From the NCBI RefSeq assembly GCF_020991275.1, contig NZ_JAJLQY010000005.1:124001-188000 (forward strand): a stretch of DNA of 64,000 bases. Direction: 5' to 3'. Position numbers and translations under genes: made by a program. The DNA comes from Actinocorallia sp. API 0066 (GTDB lineage Bacteria > Actinomycetota > Actinomycetes > Streptosporangiales > Streptosporangiaceae). The notes under the pieces were generated by a model. That model saw only the letters and a list, made by a program, of their open reading frames with translations. It did not search any database and had not been told where the DNA came from. Shown piece after piece: positions 60,945 through 64,000 of the stretch. Position 1 is the stretch's first letter. The number at the start of each line of letters is the position of its first letter.

Positions 60945-61129
60945 AGACACCCAAGACCGCCGAGCCGGACGCCCCCGGGCCCAACGCCCAACAAAGATCC
61001 AGCGACCTAGGGGGGAGGCCCGCACACGGCTGCGCGTACACCGTCAGGAGCAAGGCCGAGGTGAGCGGTGGAGCGGCCAGCGCACCACCGAGCGTCCGAG
61101 CGAGCGCGTCAATCGCGGGAGGGGACCCG

Positions 61130-61201
61130 ATGCCTGACGCTGCGCAAGCGGAAGTGGTGGACTGGTGGCGTGAGGAACCGTCGTGCGCTCTTGAACAGTA
61201 A
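61130..61201 (+). CDS. Possible 23-residue upstream ORF or displaced gene start
   Basis: ATG 61130 has an excellent GGGAGGGG site and encodes MPDAAQAEVVDWWREEPSCA with three more residues before TAA 61201. It overlaps candidate starts of the next gene in another frame. It could be a leader peptide for translational coupling or the original N-terminus cut off by a frameshift. Confidence 0.4.
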   Translation: MPDAAQAEVVDWWREEPSCALEQ

Positions 61202-62558
61202 GCAGCTTGAGGTCCTACGGTGGATTGGCCAGGGCTGTCCGGCTGACGTCATGGTGGGCTTCACTTATAAGACGAGTGCTGTCGCCCTCCAGTCCCGGAA
61301 CCTCGTAAAGATCTCCAAGCGTGGCGGAGTGTGGAGCGCATCGCTCACCGCCGCAGGCGAGCATTACCTGGCGGTAGGGGACTACCCGCCGGATGTGACG
61401 TCCAAGGCAAGGCCGACCGGCAATACTGGAGACGATCAGATGCCTTCGACGGACAAGCGGCCGCAAGCGTCCTCAGCAGCAGCTCCGCTTGCTCCCGCCG
61501 TCGAACCGGTCAAGATCTACCGGACGGCCAGGGAGCTCGTGGCTGCTGTCGTTGAAGCCGGCGGCGCTCTGATGGTGCAGAGAGTCAGACCAGGCGCGGA
61601 GGACTGGCACTACTCACGGCTGGTGGAGAGCGCAAACCGGGGCCAAATGCTTCCGGCGGGAAAACAGCTCGTCACCAGGGTGGTCACCTGGCCGGGCATG
61701 AGCATCTGGATGTCGGACAAGGAGATCATCCCAGGTGCCGATGTGACGCTCCGGCCCGTCCCGGTCCCTTCGCGGGTCAGTAAATATCACACTGTGGCGA
61801 TCACATTCCGGAACCTTCATCGTCCGGATCTCGCCAAAGGCCTCTTGCCTCGTGCAACGAGGATCGTTCATGCCGTCGCGACCGAAGCGGAACGGCGAGG
61901 CTACGCGGTGTCCATGAGAGGAGACGTCTCCGGCTACGTGGATTCACGCACCCGGCGGAGGAACCGCAGCTTGATCATCACAGTGAACGGGCACCCTCAG
62001 CAGGTCCGCATCTACGAGGAAGGCTTTTCCTCAAGCAAGCCCTCAGGGCGTCTCAGAATCGATGTCAACGAAAACTATGCTCCCGACTACCGCAAGGCGA
62101 ACTGGGCCGACCGCAAGTCCTGGACGCTGGATGACAAGCTCCCTGAGGTGCTCCGGGAGGTAGAGACCCAAGCGGCTGAAGCCGAGCACCGCAAGCGCCA
62201 GCGAGAGCGTCAAGAGCAACAGAAGCGGGAACGCTGGGAAGCCGCGATGGCCCAAGCCAAGCTCGACTTGGCCGAACACCACCGGGCCGAGATCCTTCGA
62301 GCCCAGGCGAACCGCTGGTTCGAGGTCCATCGCCTCAACGAGTACATCAACGCGATGGAAGCTGCGGCCGGCCTTCTCCAAGACCCGGTCGAGGCCGAAG
62401 AAGCGCATCTCTGGCTCGCCTGGGCAAGGCAGTACACCGCGAAGCTCAACCCACTCAACGGCCACCTGGCGCTCCCCGAAGCCCCAGAGGCCAAGCCAGA
62501 TGCGCTCCGGCCGTTCCTGAAAGGCTGGAGCCCATACGGGCCATCGGGCCATCACTAA
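61170..62558 (+). CDS. Hypothetical protein with N-terminal winged-helix-like domain and coiled coil
   Basis: About 462 residues from GTG 61170, or 455 from TTG 61191. Neither start has a strong ribosome site. The N-terminal 65 residues (KQLEVLRWIGQGCPADVMVG; LTAAGEHYLAVGDYP) match a conserved actinobacterial winged-helix-like domain of unknown function. A linker and a basic alpha/beta middle follow, then a long charged coiled coil (residues about 330-400; HRKRQRERQEQQKRER). The C-terminus is helical. Family seen in streptomycete accessory DNA; role unknown. Confidence 0.65.
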   Translation: MRNRRALLNSKQLEVLRWIGQGCPADVMVGFTYKTSAVALQSRNLVKISKRGGVWSASLTAAGEHYLAVGDYPPDVTSKARPTGNTGDDQMPSTDKRPQASSAAAPLAPAVEPVKIYRTARELVAAVVEAGGALMVQRVRPGAEDWHYSRLVESANRGQMLPAGKQLVTRVVTWPGMSIWMSDKEIIPGADVTLRPVPVPSRVSKYHTVAITFRNLHRPDLAKGLLPRATRIVHAVATEAERRGYAVSMRGDVSGYVDSRTRRRNRSLIITVNGHPQQVRIYEEGFSSSKPSGRLRIDVNENYAPDYRKANWADRKSWTLDDKLPEVLREVETQAAEAEHRKRQRERQEQQKRERWEAAMAQAKLDLAEHHRAEILRAQANRWFEVHRLNEYINAMEAAAGLLQDPVEAEEAHLWLAWARQYTAKLNPLNGHLALPEAPEAKPDALRPFLKGWSPYGPSGHH

Positions 62559-62845
62559 CTTCGATCTTCGCCGAGTCCTTTCCTCCGCTCTTCGGCCGAG
62601 CGGAGGATGGCACTGGCCTTTCGGAAATGGTGAGCCCGAGCGACTTCGAAGCCTCTTACCGAAGACAGCAAGCGACCTGACGGTCACAACCACTCACCGA
62701 GCCTCGCTCTGTCGTCGTACCACCCTGTTCGCGACTGAGCACGCAAGAGTCTTTGATCCCAAAAACAAGGCCGCCCTTACAACTGGCCCGTGCATGGGGT
62801 CACCAATGGGCGACTGAGAGTCGTCCCGTTGGCCTAGGGAAAAAT

Positions 62846-62863
62846 CATTGAGCCTTTTTCATC
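62846..62863 (+). repeat. Left terminal inverted repeat of the IS
   Basis: Exact 18-nt match, inverted, to 63748-63765. Confidence 0.9.
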
Positions 62864-62985
62864 CTGGGTGCGGGTGGGCTGATCACAGCATGGTCGTGGG
62901 TTCCCCGTTCAGTCCCGGACGTTAAGAAGCCCCTGGTAGATGGGTTGATCACCACAACCAACACCCGTCTCGACCAGGAGCTTCG

Positions 62986-63774
62986 GTGCTGTTCTATCGT
63001 GCTGCCGTCGATTTGTCGCGTTCAACGCTGAACTACGTCGCAGGGCTGATCCGCCGACATCGCAAGGCGATCGGTTCGGCCTGGCGTCTGCTGAATCCAG
63101 GTCGGCAAGCGCTCCTGGTGCTGGTCCACCTGCGCAAGGGCGAAACGTTCGCGCAGCTGGGGGCCGGCTTCGAGGTGTCGACCTCGACGGCCTGGCGGTA
63201 TGTCGAGGAGGTCGTCGCGCTGCTGTCGTCCCGCTCGCCGAAACTGACGCAGGCGCTGCGCCGCGCCGTCCGCGACGGGCTGCACCCGCTCGTCCTGGAC
63301 GGGACACTCATCAGCACCGACCGCGTCGCCGCAGACCGCCCGTACTACTCATCCAAGCACCGCCACCACGGCATGAACATCCAGGTCATCGCAGGCCCGG
63401 ACGGGGAGATCCTCTGGACCTCGGGCGCACTGCCCGGCCGGACACACGACCTCACGGCCGCCCGGATCCGGGGCATCCTTCGCGAACTCCACAAGACCGG
63501 AATCCCGGTCCTGGCCGACAAGGGATACCAGGGCGCCGAGACCCGCGTGGTGATCACCCCCTACAAAGGCCGAGGCAAACCCGCCTCCAAAAGCAGGCCA
63601 ACCGCTCCCACGCCCGCCTTCGCGCACCCGGCGAACGAGCGAACGCCCAGCTCAAGTCATGGAAACTGCTCCACAGACTCCGATGCGGCCCCTCCAAAAC
63701 CAGCCACCTCGTCAAAGCCATCACCGTCCTCGCCAACCGCGAATCACGATGAAAAAGGCTCAATGTTCCGGTGA
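62986..63774 (+). CDS. IS5-family DDE transposase, C-terminus in -1 frame
   Basis: Zero-frame 262 residues from GTG 62986 (AGGAG site). It has an N-terminal HTH (FAQLGAGFEVSTSTAWRYVEEV), catalytic Asp105 (LVLDGT) and Asp178 (VLADKGY) of the DDE_Tnp_4/IS5 type. The expected final Glu region is not in this frame. From the AAAA run at 63589-63592 the -1 frame reads KQANRSHARLRAPGERANAQ and further, with the catalytic Glu (codon 63633), to TGA 63750-63752. Either programmed -1 frameshifting or a 1-nt loss is needed. If a decay event, this copy is inactive. Confidence 0.8.
   Translation: MLFYRAAVDLSRSTLNYVAGLIRRHRKAIGSAWRLLNPGRQALLVLVHLRKGETFAQLGAGFEVSTSTAWRYVEEVVALLSSRSPKLTQALRRAVRDGLHPLVLDGTLISTDRVAADRPYYSSKHRHHGMNIQVIAGPDGEILWTSGALPGRTHDLTAARIRGILRELHKTGIPVLADKGYQGAETRVVITPYKGRGKPASKSRPTAPTPAFAHPANERTPSSSHGNCSTDSDAAPPKPATSSKPSPSSPTANHDEKGSMFR
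63748..63765 (-). repeat. Right terminal inverted repeat of the IS
   Basis: Exact inverted copy of the left end; it overlaps the end of the transposase -1 frame. Confidence 0.9.
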
Positions 63775-63828
63775 ACGGGTCCGCCAGAGGAGGCGAGAGG
63801 AGGTGGTTCGAAAGCACGTACGCCCTGG

Positions 63829-64000
63829 ATGGTGAGTCGGCATCTTGAAGTTCATGTGACGGCGAGCAGCCGCGCGGAAGCGCAGAGCATCGTAGACGCT
63901 GTCGTGGAAAGGTGGATGGCGGCAGGCGCACAGATCAGCGGTCCGATCTCCTCCACGTACTGGTGGCAGGGCGAGATCCATCGGAACGAAGAGTTCCTCA
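63829..64000 (+). CDS. CutA-like divalent-ion-tolerance protein (partial, runs off the window)
   Basis: From ATG 63829 (GTG 63832 also possible) the frame stays open to the window edge (57 codons). The translation contains the CutA1 pattern: SRAEAQSIVDAVVERWMAAG followed by ISSTYWWQGEIHRNEEF, matching the family SLYWWxGxI...E core. CutA1 proteins form stable trimers and have been linked to copper tolerance, but their true role is unsettled. The gene starts 64 nt after the IS end, so the IS could affect its promoter. Confidence 0.7.
   Translation, partial: MVSRHLEVHVTASSRAEAQSIVDAVVERWMAAGAQISGPISSTYWWQGEIHRNEEFL

Larger units (their letters stand above)
62846..63765 (+). mobile_element. IS5-like insertion sequence, 920 bp
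   Basis: The element is bounded by 18-bp perfect terminal inverted repeats (CATTGAGCCTTTTTCATC at 62846-62863 and its complement at 63748-63765). It contains one DDE transposase gene. I could not find a direct target duplication at the edges, so it may be old, or its target site may be palindromic. No passenger gene. Confidence 0.88.

Noticed and set aside
62846-63765. Target-site duplication around the IS
   Set aside because: Bases just outside the inverted repeats do not form a direct repeat of 2-9 nt.

Overview
The window is very GC-rich chromosomal DNA from a filamentous actinomycete, most likely Thermomonosporaceae (Actinomadura or a close relative). This rests on gene content: MurT/GatD, mycothiol synthase MshD, a GlnR-type orphan response regulator, an LmeA-like DUF2993 protein, a DivIVA-like coiled-coil protein and an XRE-TPR regulator facing several very small genes. 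The genus is an inference. No rRNA, tRNA, CRISPR array or prophage was recognised.

Layout. 21-1962: gatD and murT (lipid II amidation), reading left. 2237-13459: an unusual block with two related membrane proteins carrying N-terminal zinc ribbons (one with about 1000 residues of Gly/Phe-rich repeats), an active HerA/VirB4-like ATPase, a membrane protein that looks like a VirD4/FtsK-type NTPase without its P-loop, and a Pro/Gly/Phe-rich membrane-anchored protein. 13570-16985: sulfur and redox genes (DUF1416, SseA, DUF4395, a thioredoxin-like protein, LmeA-like protein, MoaD-like protein), with a short Cys-containing leader peptide ahead of the SseA operon. 17158-20515: glnR, a HicAB toxin-antitoxin pair and a secreted 5'-nucleotidase. 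20671-27822: mshD, then phosphate uptake (PHO box, pstSCAB, DUF47-pit). 27939-33140: a 1733-residue scaffold-like protein ending in a CbbX/EccA-like AAA domain with a degenerate Walker B. 33158-39716: housekeeping and metabolic genes (gamma carbonic anhydrase, DivIVA-like, ArfB, MpaB-type oxygenase, HtrA protease, enoyl-CoA hydratase and SDR, GNAT). 39671-44579: XRE-TPR regulator with small genes, a secreted GH1 enzyme and a pentapeptide-repeat protein. 44576-51899: an NfeD/YqiJ-like protein, flotillin and giant AAA ATPase operon. 52003-57605: a membrane protein, cold-shock-like protein, cyclase family hydrolase, ScoMcrA-like HNH endonuclease, and an alpha/beta hydrolase with divergent TetR regulator.

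The last 6 kb (57606-64000) looks like accessory DNA. Gene density falls and there are gene remnants, an alpha/beta hydrolase broken by an exact 8-bp tandem duplication, a Crp/HTH fusion regulator and a 920-bp IS5-like element with 18-bp perfect inverted repeats. A partial cutA-like gene runs off the right edge.

The best candidates for an undescribed system are the 2237-13459 block and the 27939-33140 protein. Both join NTPase modules to long FG/Gly/Pro-rich segments resembling condensate-forming or scaffold sequences. The flotillin-ATPase operon is a second membrane-linked NTPase system of unclear role.
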